Source of the DNA: Sclerotinia nivalis
Taxonomy: Eukaryota > Ascomycota > Leotiomycetes > Helotiales > Sclerotiniaceae
Direction: 5' to 3'
Assembly: GCA_029531795.1 (NCBI GenBank)
Contig: JAPEIS010000010.1
Location: 1,798,001 to 1,862,000 of the forward strand
DNA length: 64,000 nucleotides
The notes beneath the pieces were generated by a model. That model saw only the letters and a list, made by a program, of their open reading frames with translations. It was not told the DNA's origin and did no database searches. Within the stretch, counting starts at the first letter, position 1; each line of letters opens with the position of its first letter. This document shows, one piece after another, positions 11,731 to 22,842 of the stretch. A program made the translations under genes and the position numbers.

Positions 11731-13204
11731 ATGAAGACTTTCAACACAATTGCCGTTTTGGCTGTTGCAGGTTCTGCTTTGGCTACTCCATCTCCAGTTG
11801 GGAATTTGGCAGCAAGAGCTTCATCTACATCTCTTCCTGCTGTTTCAACCAAGGGCAATGGTATGATTATTTAAATCGATGGATTCTTTTAACAAATACT
11901 AATCTGCCATAGCTTTCTTCATCGGAGACGACAGATTTTATATCCGTGGAGTCGATTATCAACCAGGAGGATCTTCCAAACTCGTCGACCCTATTGCCGA
12001 CAAAGACACTTGCACGCGTGATATTGCAAAGTTCAAGGAGCTTGGAATCAACACTGTTCGTGTTTACTCCGTTGACAACACTGCCAACCACGATGATTGC
12101 ATGAACGCTTTGGCTGCCGCAGGAATTTACTTGGTTCTCGATGTCAACACACCATTGTACTCTCTCAACCGTGCTACCCCGTCCCCTTCTTACAACTCCG
12201 TTTACCTTCAAAACATCTTTGCTACCATTGATGCTTTTGCCAATTACACAAACACCTTGGCATTCTTCTCCGGAAACGAAGTTATCAATGATGATTCCAC
12301 AACTAGTGCTGCCCCATACGTTAAGGCAGTCACCCGTGATATGAGACAATATATTGGAAGCCGTGGATATCGTTCAATCCCAGTCGGATATTCCGCAGCT
12401 GATGTTGACTCCAACCGTTTGGAGATGGCTCAATACATGAACTGCGGTACCGATGACGAACGTAGTGATTTCTTCGCTTTCAACGATTACTCTTGGTGTG
12501 ATCCATCTTCATTCACTATTTCTGGATGGGATCAAAAGGTTAAGAATTTCACCGATTACGGAATTCCTATCTTGTAAGTTTTTTTTCCGCCCTGGTATAA
12601 AACACCTGAACTAATGGGTTATAGCCTTTCCGAATATGGTTGCAACATCAACACCCGTAAATTCGAAGAAGTCAAGTCCCTTTACAGCACTGATATGACT
12701 GCGGTTTACTCTGGTGGTCTCGTCTATGAGTACTCTGAAGAAGGATCCAAGTACGGTCTCGTAACTATCAATGGCGATGACGTCACCGAAGGACCTGATT
12801 TCACCGCTCTCAAGTCCGCCTTTGAAGGAACCACCAACCCATCTGGAGATGGTGGATATAGCTCTACCAACAAAGCCTCTGATTGCCCAGCTCAATCTTC
12901 TACCTGGAACGTTACCAGTAATGATCTTCCAGCTATTCCATCCGGTGCTGCGGCTCTCATGAAGACTGGTGCTGGCGCTGGTGCAGGATTGACCGGTAAA
13001 GGATCCCAAAACGCTGGAGGAAGTTCTACCGGAACTGCCTCTGCTGGATCTGGATCAGTTACAGCTGTTGCAACTGGTAAGAGCAGTGCTACCGGTACTT
13101 CCAAAGCCAGTGCAGGAAACGCATTGGCCCCAATGGATAAGTCACCAATGGTTATCGGTGCATTGATCGCTAGTTTGACTTTTGTTGGTGCAGCACTTTT
13201 GTAG
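11731..13204 (+). CDS. GPI-anchored 1,3-beta-glucanosyltransferase, GH72 (Gas/Gel family)
   Basis: Cell-wall enzyme that cleaves and re-ligates beta-1,3-glucan chains at the outer plasma membrane. Three exons, 11731-11860, 11913-12573 and 12625-13204, give 456 aa. Residues 1-19 form a signal peptide (hydrophobic core, ending SALA-TP). The GH72 core carries FYIRGVDYQPGG, the acid/base glutamate in FFSGNEVIND (about E166) and the nucleophile in FLSEYGC (about E267, made by the second splice). The C-terminus has a Ser/Gly/Ala/Thr-rich linker and a hydrophobic tail (MVIGALIASLTFVGAALL) expected to direct GPI attachment. No Cys-rich CBM43/X8 module follows the catalytic domain, so it belongs to the GH72 subgroup lacking it. 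A CT-rich leader precedes the ATG, consistent with high expression. All key residues are intact. Confidence 0.95.
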
Positions 13205-14079
13205 ATTAAGTGAATGGATTGTATAAATTTAATGGTTGTGATGGATCAATTGAGGGGAACATGAATTGGATTGTATGTTTCATATCAAGAATTAAGTCTT
13301 CAGAGAAGTCGATAAATTGAGAGACGATGCATATGGACAATGGTGGTGGGTATGATACCTTTTATTCTTGTGCTTGATGGATGGGTGGGATGGAATGGGA
13401 TGAGAATACAAATCAAATTCTAAAAGTTGTATCTTTGTTTTATTCGAGTGTGTCCTTTATTAAATTAAATTAAATTCAATTTCTACGTTATATAATAAAA
13501 TAGATTACTATGAGTTGAATTACTAGATACATAAATCTCGGGATGTATATTCTTTAATCTTTTTACATGGCTAGAACTTATACCTCTCTTAGATTACATC
13601 AACTATTTCTTTTCTTTTTGATATAATTGATTATCGTTTTTTTGGGGGGGGGGCGGTTTATTCTGATGGGAATGTGAATGAGCCTTATTTGAAAACATTT
13701 GCGTACGTACTGGATGGGTCGAACGGCTTTGGCGTTTGTTGAATGGGGATCAGAAGGTGGTGCTGGTGCTGGTGCTGGCGAGCAGATGCGTGCGGGAGTG
13801 AGGTAGATGTTTGATGTAGGGACGAGTACGGTGCTGAGAATTGGGAAAAAATCTGTCCGGGTATAGAATTTGTTAGATAGAGGTAAATAGAAATGCCTGA
13901 TTGTGGATATCGATACGGGTACAGATCCAAAGAGTTTTTGGGATTGGTGGAGAAACCTTTTTTTTTATAGATTATCTGGAAATTGGGGCTGAGAAGAGGG
14001 TTGATCATGAGTGAGGAGGTATGGAAGCTGTTTTTCTGGAAGTTGCGTATTGGCATTTTCTACATATCTCTCAATTATA
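13205..14079. other. 3' flank of the GH72 gene, no gene seen
   Basis: Contains the likely GH72 3' UTR and AT-rich spacer, with a poly-T/poly-G run near 13636-13654 (ten G). A Thr/Ser/His-rich minus-strand frame at 13685-14056 is low-complexity and not convincing as a gene. Confidence 0.5.
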
Positions 14080-15730
14080 TTACCACATACTACTAGCTAT
14101 AGCCCTCAAAGTCTCAAGCAAGATTCCATCGCCAGTCTCCATTGTACTTGAACATTCATTGCCAGGTAGGCCAAATGCTCTCTCGTATACAGAGCATATT
14201 GTTCCAACTTCTGGAAGTGCACCTGTTTGGAAATATTGTCTTACAATCCTAGCGCTGCAAGTTGAAGGCGTCGAGAGTGATGAATGCTAAGTCCTTTCAG
14301 TTTTCTGCGGACGAAATGAAATTAGAATTAACAAAGATGAATGAATCACTTACACCTTCCGAATCTTGTTGTAAAAGTTCCGATCCGTTGAATCTCCTAC
14401 TCATCTTCTGTCCACTGTTAATAATTAGCAAGATTCAAATGGTAATAATTCGATGCATTGTTTACTTTGCGAGAGATGTGACAGGATGGATCTAGGGTAT
14501 TTGAGACGAATAGAATTGATTCCGAGGTCAAAGCTTCAATAGGGCCTGATTTGGATTATTAAGCTTCATTGCTCCACAAGGCGAATAACAAACATACGAT
14601 ATATAATTCTCGGTCACATCAAGCTGTTTCGTGCCCACCGATCACCCAAATAAACACTCTCCCCCTTACCCGCTGCCAATATTCCAGGAACTCGGCAGCG
14701 GTCATATCGGTCTGATCAGGTCCGTCGGAGCACGCGATGGCTCCAACAACCTCCTCGGCATAGTCGACAGGTGGCGAGAAGCAGTATGGGGAGTAAGGGC
14801 CGTGCGAACGACATCTCGGTGTAAGATCGATATCCTGCCAGCGATATCCAATTGACTTGACTTGCTATCTGCAAGAAGGCTTCCGTTTCTTTGAGAAATA
14901 CTATACATGATTCTCGCCAGTTTCTCGAATGATGCGAATGGCGAGTACAAAGCTTCCCGAACAGCGCCTTTCACATCGCTATAGGTAATGAGCTCGGGTC
15001 CACGTACGTCGGAGATAGATACCGGAATGGGGGCGTCTGCTACGGAAGCAATAATGTTGTCCAAAAGGTCATGAATGTGTTGTGAGCCCTTGTCGGAGTA
15101 AAGAGCACAGTGTTTGGGACCTGCTTCAAAACATTAGTCGGAAAACTTGTTCATAATGGCGTCTGCATCTTTGAGATTCCCGTCCCAGGTACCTTATTTT
15201 GGTTAGCAGGGCTGAACGGAAATGTGGATTCGAGAGAAGAAAGGAATTACTGGCGTAATGGCGATTAGTGTCAACTACGCCATCGAGAACCATGCGGCCA
15301 ACGAGCTCCGGATACATGGCCGCGAAGGTCTCGCCTAGCAGCGTTTCATATGAGAAACCCCAGTACTGGATCTTATCTACCGATTCGATCTTCGACGATT
15401 GAGTAAATTTTTGCCATCGGCTAAGCGACTCTGTCCTTAACCGAGAATTCGAAAGGGCTTCCACGATGGCTTTCATGTCCATTGCAACAACCGGTGTACT
15501 CATATGTGCTCCCAGCGCCTCCTCTCCATTCTCGTCAACCGCTATCCGGGAATAGCAAGCATCAGCAAGAGCGTGTTTTCTCGCCCACATAAGTTCAAAA
15601 GCTGCACTAGAGCTCCCTAATAACCCTTCTGCATCTGAAGCAACATTCCAATTCATCCGCTGGACAGCATCGGGAAAACATATAAAAGCAGGCCTTCCTC
15701 TTTTGGTATACTTTGCCCCTCCGGGGCCGT
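14080..15730 (-). pseudogene. Decayed alpha/beta hydrolase, TAP-like (tripeptidyl-peptidase) family
   Basis: Remnant of a secreted serine hydrolase of the TAP/prolyl-aminopeptidase-like group. Recognisable pieces, reading along the minus strand: CFPDAVQRMNWN (about 15690), YWGFSYETLLGETFAAMYPE (about 15365), VGRMVLDGVVD, VGAIACSDGPDQTD (about 14735), ILFVSNTLDP (about 14500), RFNGSELLQQDSEG and a C-terminal STCSARIVRQYFQTGALPE ending at a TAA at 14082-14080. An intron with good signals (15251 to about 15194) still fits. Lesions: an in-frame TAA at 15136-15134 just after the FSD segment; a frame change between 14860 and 14780; a further frame change between 14490 and 14390; and the nucleophile elbow GFSYG changed to GFSYE by one G-to-A change (plus-strand T at 15346). 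The N-terminal GGPG-containing region looks deleted. Most likely a pseudogene; assembly error would have to strike several times. Confidence 0.8.
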
Positions 15731-16630
15731 AAGTTCACATACTCGCACGGACCATGGATGAAAAATGGGGTGGACCAGATTGAAGGATTTTTGGGCACAA
15801 GATGCGGAGGTTATTGCAGGGGGGGCTGCTGTGGCTGCAGGATTGACAGCCTTATGGGGATTGGGGATGTGGGGAAAATCATACCTACCTCGGGCTAGTC
15901 TCAGGTACCCAAATCCACTCTCATCCAGATAGGAAAAGCGTGCTCCACACATCATTCGCTGAGCCATCTGAACCATGGAGACTACAAACATCACTTCTTA
16001 ACTCACTGTTACAAACAAAGATTGAAGTAATGAAGATCTTCTCGAAGAGCTCAAGAACCTCCCTCCTCACCATCTATCTGTCTGTCAAGAACACATAGAA
16101 GCAAAAGAAAAGATAAAATCAAAATGAACTTCAAGTGGTGGGTCAAACGAGTTGAGGCTGTGACAGAAGTTGCAGGTTTTTGTCTGCTGTTAGACATTCT
16201 GAATATTCAAATGAAAATAAGTTGTTCTTTTTGTATTTCTTTCATTCATATTTCACTAACATTTCATCTCATCTCATCTCATTCCAACCTTTGTATCCAC
16301 CTCCCTCTTCCAATTATCAACGTCACTACTATATATATATTTTCCCAGCAAGCCAAATCAAAGGTCAATATTGGCTTGTCTAAGAAAGTATTGATAATGT
16401 TGATAAGAAGATATTGATAAGAACCTTGGTAATTGTTAAGAAGGTACTCCATAAACTTCTACCATACTCATAGAGGTTGCCACTCGCTCGGACCATTTTC
16501 TGTCTGGAATTCTTAGTGGATGGATAATGCTAGCCGACAAGTAGTGTATAATGATTAAGACTACATATAGATAGATTCCCACCATCTTCTCATCTTTCAG
16601 AACTAACTCATCAATCAAACAATTGAAAAA
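15731..16630. other. Intergenic region, no confident gene
   Basis: May include degraded 5' sequence of the hydrolase remnant as far as about 15994 (an open minus-strand frame without clear family motifs). The rest is the AT-rich 5' flank of the gene at 16631, including a short TATATATA run near 16330. Confidence 0.45.
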
Positions 16631-18550
16631 ATGTCCAACAACAACAACATTCAACCCAATATGACACTTGACGGTAATGAGGAGATTAAGAACAAGATTG
16701 ATAAGGAGACAGGGTCGGATAAATCCATAAACACAAACCCAAAGAGGAGGGGATCCTATCTTCCATCACCACTGACACAAGAGGAAGTGACCGAAGAGAA
16801 AATGGCTGAAGAGAAAATGACTGAAGAGAAAATGGCTGAAGAGAAAATGGCCGAAGAGCCAGAGACAAAGTCACTTAACCAAGAACAAACCGAGCCTTTT
16901 ACAGTCTCCAGATTCACTTACTCTCCAATTGTATCATCAACAGCAGATTCAAAGCTTCCCACAGAAAAAATTCATACAACAAATTCACAAGACAACATCA
17001 ATCCACCAGATTCAAAGCTTCCCACAGACAAATTTCATACAACAAATTCACAGGACAACATCAATCCACCAGATTCAAAGCTTCCCATAGAAAAAATTCA
17101 TACAACAAATTCACAGGACAACATCAATCCACCAGATTCAAAGCTTCACACAGAAAAATTTCATACAACAAATTCACAGGACAACATCAATCCACCAGAT
17201 TCAAAGCTTCACACCGGAAACATCGATACAACAACTTCAGAGTTTTGTACAGCAATCATTGATCTCATCATTTACTGCACACGTCGCATACCAATCGATC
17301 AACCTTTTCCGAAAGAAACAACGATAAATAAATATTGGTGTTTTGATGAAGCGGAAGACGGAAAAACGTATCTGAGGCCAGTTCAGAAGTTTAAGATTGA
17401 AGGAAAGGATATCATTCATATCATTGATACAGTCAAACAAAGATTGAAGAGGGAAGATTGGGAATCTGTAAAAAGGAGGTAAGTTTATATACATATATAT
17501 ATATAGTTTGATGATACAGTTTACTAACTCTTTTCTTCTTCGAAATCTATAGTATTGCATATTCACATTCAGAAGGCTGGTTCATCATGGCTCTTGGAGG
17601 ATTTATTCATGACGGTGCGAAACACAGACTCAGCAAAACAATCGAAAGAGCAATTTACAACAAACTCTTCTCACTCGGAATACAACCCCCTCAATTGGAG
17701 ATACTTGGTTATTACGAATACAAAGTAAAATGTAAAGATGAAGACGGGAAAACATTTGATAGAGGTATTGATGTTGTATGGAAAATGGGAGAAGAAATTC
17801 ATAAACCCACTGTTGTTGCAGAAATCGAGCACACACAGACCGACCATGAGGGTTATGATGTAATACATCAATATCTTACTCGAAGTCGAAGTTTGCCGAT
17901 CAAATTTGCATTTGCGTTGAAGATTGGTTATAAGCCTGGAAGTGATGAAGGTCAGGAAGTTGTATGGACTTTTTACAAGCGTACAATTAATGGAAATGAA
18001 CTTAGTTCGCATCCTGCAGAACCTATAGTAAGTATCTAAAAAGTAGTTTTTGTTTAACACTACTAATTTAAATTTTCTTTAGATCCTCCGCAATAAAGAT
18101 CGTAAGGAGTCTTCAAGAAAAGTTCTCAATTCGAATATTTTCGATCTTTCCATTCGTGATTTTCTTCCTCGAGGCAAAGAATGGGATAAAAAATTCACAA
18201 CGGAAATTTTAGATGCGAGGGTTTGTGTTACTGGAAAAGACATATTAAAATGTGTTGTCGATGTTGAGGAAATGAAGAAGGAATCAGAAGAGCTTACAAA
18301 ACCTGTATTTCTTGAAGGAAGGGAAGAAAGTACATTTATTGTAAAATCCAGACCGGAGAGTGCAAAGGAAACTGCTTATAATGAATTTGCGAAACAAAAG
18401 GATGAGGATATGGATAGAATTGATATCGAAAGGGAAGCGAAGGAGAGAAATAGAAAGATGGATAAGGAGTATGAGGAGTATGAGGAGGGTGAGGAGGGTG
18501 AGGTCCATTCAATGATGACGAGAAATATGAAGAGGAAGAGGGAGATGTAG
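16631..18550 (+). CDS. Repeat-containing orphan protein, 596 aa
   Basis: I do not recognise this gene. Three exons, 16631-17478, 17553-18027 and 18083-18550, join in frame with consensus splice sites (GTAAGT donors, CTATAG and CTTTAG acceptors). Residues about 54-76 hold four copies of a five-residue EEKM[AT] repeat. Residues 106-189 hold four copies of a 21-residue unit beginning DSKLPTEK, plus a partial fifth. The C-terminal half is globular in appearance (about residues 205-520): SEGWFIMALGGFIHDGAKHR, then RGIDVVW (Asp about 356) and VVAEIEHTQTDHEGYDVIHQYL (Glu 373, Glu 375). That D ... E-x-E spacing vaguely recalls a PD-(D/E)XK nuclease core, but the usual Lys is absent, so I do not assign one. 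The tail is very acidic and then basic (EEYEEGEEGE ... KRKREM). Position next to pseudogenes suggests a lineage-specific gene. Confidence 0.75.
16790..16858 (+). repeat. 15-bp in-frame tandem repeat
   Basis: Four copies plus a partial of a GAAGAGAAAATGGCT-type unit encoding EEKM[AT], inside the orphan gene. Confidence 0.9.
16946..17197 (+). repeat. 63-bp in-frame minisatellite, four units
   Basis: Four 63-bp units start at 16946, 17009, 17072 and 17135; a partial fifth begins at 17198. Each encodes 21 residues (DSKL[PH]T ... NSQDNINPP). Units differ by few bases and the period is a multiple of three, so copy-number change would keep the frame. Confidence 0.95.
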
Positions 18551-18678
18551 AGGGAGAGGGACATGGAGATGGGGATGGGGATGGGGATGGAGAGGGAGAT
18601 GCAGATGGAGATGCAGATGCAGAGGGAGAGGGAGATGGAGAGGGATATGGAGATGAAGATGGAGATGGAGGGTGAGGG
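18538..18678 (+). repeat. Degenerate GGAGAT/GGGGAT hexanucleotide array
   Basis: About 140 bp of purine-only 6-bp units (GGAGAT, GGGGAT, GCAGAT, GGAGAG). The array begins at the last codons of the orphan gene, and its TAG stop at 18548-18550 falls inside the first units. Confidence 0.9.
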
Positions 18679-19764
18679 GGAAAGAGAGAATCATTCGTTT
18701 GTTCGGTAAAGCAACTCATAAATTCCTCGAACGGTATTGATGATTGATTTGACTGAAGTATTTTCAAAAATCTTCACTACTTTTTTACTAAAATGAAATA
18801 TCTAAGCAAGGATAATCGAATCAATCATAAAGTCAAGATTACTAGAAACCCTGAGTGTGCAAGGAATAGTAATCATGTGTTTGTCCCAGCTCTCCTTCCA
18901 ATCAGAGTTCAAATTTCCGTGGTATAAATCCTTCCTTTTTTTAAGTAGAAACCAATGCCGCGAAGTTGCACAACAGAACCTGTTGGGAAGGGATAGGACC
19001 GTCCAAAAGAGCCGTGATAGTACTGCTTAATCATCCACTCTTACTGGGACTCTGGTTGACGGAAGGAGTGGGAGCCTGAACAGGCGAGGGAGCCGGCGGA
19101 TTATGAGTTTCGCAGCGGATTCATTACCTTGCTTTTCAATGTTCTTTCCTTTGGTTGTCTGGCTGGTTCTATGCAGGTTACTGCCTCGTCTCTTATTTCA
19201 GATGTTCCTTGATGATGCTTGGCTATATAGCCATGCGACTTTCCATTTTAGTTAGCTTACCCAGTAGTCACTCAAATGAATGCTGGTAATTTGAGGTCCT
19301 AGTTCCATGATTGCGAGAGTACGCGGCACAGGGTAGATAGAAGCTTTGTTCTAGGGAGATTAGAGCTGTCCAGCGTATCGACTTGATTTGGGCAAAATGA
19401 AATGATGTGAAACATTGCGGTTTTGAATATTTTTGGATCTCAAGCCGACTTGAAGATTAGGAGCATTGAAAGCTTTCGGGTCTGAGCTCCACCCTAAGCA
19501 ATTTGAAACCCTCCCTGTGTATCATTAGTATATCTTTATCTCTGTTAAAAATCTGCAGACAATGTGAGCAGCTCCAAGGGCGCAAAAGGCCTTGGGTATG
19601 ATCTAGACTCCGTTGGCCAACACTGATATGTGCTAGCTTTTGAATCTTTCAGAGTCAGGAATTGCTCAATATCAAATTGCAAAATGCCCCAAAAAGTATC
19701 AATTTTTCCGAAATCCTGATAAGTAACACATAGTGACTTATTTCCCTCTTTCCAACATGACCCA
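18551..19764. other. Intergenic region after the hexanucleotide array
   Basis: After the array I see AT-balanced spacer with no convincing frame. A small minus-strand frame ending at 19545 overlaps the 3' flank of the phosphotransferase remnant but has no family motif. Confidence 0.5.
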
Positions 19765-20757
19765 TCAACAGCCCATAGCACCAAAAGGCGTCATATCCCA
19801 CAACTTCATCTCTGTCTTCAATTCTTTCTCATAGTTATCGCCAAACACCCTTCTTACAAGCTCCACCTCATCTTCGAACCACCATCTTCCATACATAGCC
19901 TTTGTAAATTCCCAATATTCCGGCAAAAATCCCGCACATTCCCAATCGATAATCCCAGACAACTTTCCTTGATCTACCAAAATATTCGACCAATGAAAAT
20001 CCGAGTGGGTGAACACAAAGCGATGATTTTTAGGCACGTTTTCTTCCCCGAGGGCTCTAGCAGGTGTGGAATCGATATGGCTGACGAGGAAATTGTTGAA
20101 GTCGTCTTCGGTATGAAAAGGGCCTCCGAATCCATTATTGGGTATCCGATGATCATTTACCGGACCTCCTAATGTATCACCGATCATATATTCCGTAAGA
20201 TTGGGAATCTTTCTTAACTGAGCAACAGAGCCAGCCAAATCATCTGCAAGGCGATTACGCTCTGTATAAGACATCAAGTGATAAATATGTCGGAGCTGCT
20301 GACCAGGAACCCGCGTCATGACGATATAAGTTTCATTTCCGTGATTTCCAACATCGACGAGACGTGGCGCTGAGATAGATGTGTACTTCTCAACTAATTT
20401 GAGGGCATTAGGTTCGTTCTGGCAAGAACGTCTGGTCCGCTTGATTAAAGCCCAAAAGGCACTCGGTCGACTAATTCTGCCCCACTTGTTCCATATAGCC
20501 ACCTTCCAAATCCCACTAAGTGGCGATAGCAGTATATACGTGCTGTAGAAGGTAAACAGAGCCATAAGCTATGAAATAACCGCCTGATTGAAGGGAATGG
20601 AAAATCCGACAGTATTCCTAAGCGACGAGGCTTTTGCCAACCTTTGGCAATCTTGTCGTCGACGTAAAAACGATGTAATGCAGCGGCGAATCGAGAATGA
20701 ATTTCAAAAAGATGAGGACTTGGCAGAGGAAGTCGTTTCACGTCGGGTGTGGATATT
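19765..20757 (-). pseudogene. APH/choline-kinase-like phosphotransferase family, frameshifted
   Basis: Encodes a kinase-fold protein of the large fungal APH group, whose substrates are mostly unknown. The 5' part (about 20741-20450) reads LPLPSPHLFEIHSRF ... ARIYCYRHLVGFGRWLYG ... DRVPFGL. The 3' part (20450-19765) reads NEPNALKLVEKYTSI, YIVMTRVPGQQL, the catalytic loop FTHSDFHWSNILVDQ (H-x-D-x4-N) and GIIDWECAGFLPEYWEFTKAMYG (the DxD-like metal site region). The two halves lie in different frames: at 20443-20450 the sequence reads CTT TAA TC in one frame, where family members have a PFGLY-[IL]-K segment. A single lost base explains this. There is no room for an intron between the flanking conserved blocks. 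The 5' start is also unclear, because the only nearby ATG (about 20757) is in another frame. Probably a young pseudogene; a one-base assembly error is the main alternative. Confidence 0.72.
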
Positions 20758-20846
20758 CATGTAAACAATAAATTGTCTCGCCATTCTTTTCCATCTCCAA
20801 GGTAAAGATTGTACCAGCCTTCGGGGAAAAGCCTATACAGGCCGTA

Positions 20847-21598
20847 CTATTTATACGTTTCAATACAGAACTCGGTTTTGCCGGTATTGTTACTCACTAT
20901 CTCCTTTTCTTCGACTCGCTTAACAGTCTTGTAGGTTTGTAATTTCATTGAAACATGACCTCCACGAAAAGCCTTATGTATACTGGGTGTGAGAAGCCAT
21001 AAATTTTTGAGATAGATTTCATCATTTTTTACTTCGCCTGAAAGATGAGCACGCGGCTCTGCCACATAAGAAGGTGTCAGAAATGCCTCTAAGATTCGAA
21101 GAAGGCGCCCCTAGTTGTTGTTAGTTAGTACCTGGCAGATTATAGTATGAGATAGTAACTGTAGCTCACTTCGTTGGCTAATTCAATACCATCAAGCATG
21201 GTGGGTGGTATCACGTGAGCTGATTCCACAGACACAATCGAGTCCTTGTGTCGCATATTAGTCAAGGAACAGCGGGGGACCATCTCTCTCATGGAGTAGT
21301 CCATGGTAGCGCTTAGGTATCGGATCAAATGCCGTTACTAGATATTGTTAGGCTGATCAAACTGGACGGGTAATCGTCCTCAATTGGGGCACTTACACCT
21401 CTCCGCAAGCTTTCTCCAATCCAGTAAGAATCGAATGAGTTGAGGCTCAACGTCTTGGTTGAGGTTCAATGTAAAAGTCAAGTAATTTGCAGCGAAATCC
21501 GAATTCACTGCGCCTTCGATAAAGTACTTTAAAAGCAGATGCTTATTTGGCGATAGGTCGCTCGACAAAATTATTTCAAGTGTATGGTCAGTAGCCAT
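20847..21598 (-). CDS. Small fungal HNH-nuclease-like protein (201 aa)
   Basis: Three exons fit: 21598-21399, 21311-21170 and 21110-20847, all in frame, 201 aa. The middle and last exons resemble the HNH-type domain common in fungal hypothetical proteins: a Cys-containing strand (VPRCSLTNMRHKDS), SAHVIPP, then a gap and NLWLLTPSIHKAFRGGHVSM, where the usual pattern is an Asn/His-containing turn followed by the H-K-A-F segment. The first exon is a helical region without a recognised domain. The first intron must use a GTGTAA donor and CCTAAG acceptor to avoid stops in the 21312-21340 stretch; this is the weakest point. The gene lies 89 bp upstream of the phosphotransferase remnant on the same strand. 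The protein is at the short end for such proteins and may be partly eroded, like its neighbours. Role unknown. Confidence 0.6.
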
Positions 21599-22842
21599 TT
21601 AATGAGATCGGATATTTATAAATATACGAATCTTCCACGCATTTAAAACAAAGATGATGGTGAGTGAGGTTGCGGAGAGATTAGAAGATTACTTCTTAGT
21701 ATTATGGTTGGTGTTGGTGGTTGTAATGCAATTGATTTGGTAAATGATAATAGTTCATGAGGTTCGCCGTGTGAATGGAGATTGGCGCGGAATCACATGC
21801 GTTGTAACAGATGGGGTAAAATAGGGCACGGTACGCCCCATCGCTTGGCTGTGGAAGAATACCAGACAGGAAGCCACAGTATTTCGAGAGCAATGAGCCG
21901 TCTAGTTATAAAAATTTGTCTGCAAACACATATAAATGCTATGCATCGATCTGAGAAATGAACACCTCTCACAAGCAAGTTTGGTATCATCAACGGCCTC
22001 TATATCCTTCTGTCTAAACAAATGCATAAATTCATATATCATTGAGAATTCTACCCGCGTACCAGGGCTTGTTGGGAAAGGATTTACCATATCAGCAATA
22101 CTGAAACATATTTGGGAAATCCTGCCAATCAGAAACACCGATAGAGTCGCTGGATCCATGTAAGCCATGAGGATTTCCGTGCAATGTGCGCAGGCATATA
22201 CAATTTGTGAATGCGACTTCCCATCAACCTGATTTTTCATTTAATCATGCGGCCTTTTCAGACAACCTGCATGCTGTAGCGATGCGATTCTTCCATTTTC
22301 AAGCAACCGCGAGGTTCAGTACCAATGTCTGTCTTGACTTAATTGAATCTATAGGCGTATGGACAGGCCACTGCCAAATGTCATCTACGGGTTAGACATA
22401 GTTCATAGGTCGAGAGTAATGTATAGCACAGGCCCGAAAAGTCGCGTAACACCCATCATGCTGCCGTTACGCTTTTGTAATGCCGTCATATGCGCGATAA
22501 ATTATTCAAAGGTCGCCTTCGCCGAGTACCAATCGAACATGTTTTCTTCCCGTTCGCTTGGAATAGAGTGCCGAAGCCCAATATGACGAATTATGAAGTA
22601 ATTTGGGGAGGCCCTTGTCAACATCTAACCCCTACTCACCACACACTTCATTTTGTCCTAAATAGAAAGTCTGTTGATTTTTGCTAGAATTTCTAAGGGT
22701 TAAAGAAATGTTCTAGTATCGTAGGTATAGGTTGGCTGAGTAGATAAATAGAACAATTTGTATCAACTCGAAACAGATAGCAGAACCACGTACGGTCAAA
22801 ATTTGATAACCAGAAATATTTTGCGCTAGGTAGATTATCATC
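21599..22842. other. Region with no confident gene
   Basis: Several overlapping frames of 65-112 codons occur on both strands (longest: minus 22240-21902, with scattered Cys), but none shows a family motif or splice partners. Given the decayed genes on both sides, this may be eroded coding sequence. Confidence 0.4.

Noticed and set aside
11867..12349. 160-codon minus-strand frame in the GH72 gene
   Set aside because: Shadow of a strongly biased coding exon on the other strand; no motif of its own.
16946..17197. CRISPR-like array
   Set aside because: Units are contiguous with no spacers and keep a coding frame; it is a minisatellite in a eukaryotic gene.
18336..18767. 143-codon Ser/Pro-rich minus-strand frame
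   Set aside because: It is the antisense reading of the purine-rich hexanucleotide array and of the acidic tail of the orphan gene; composition is explained by the repeat.
21902..22240. 112-codon minus-strand frame with several Cys
   Set aside because: Considered as a fungal transcription-factor or methyltransferase fragment, but no motif or splice partner could be found.
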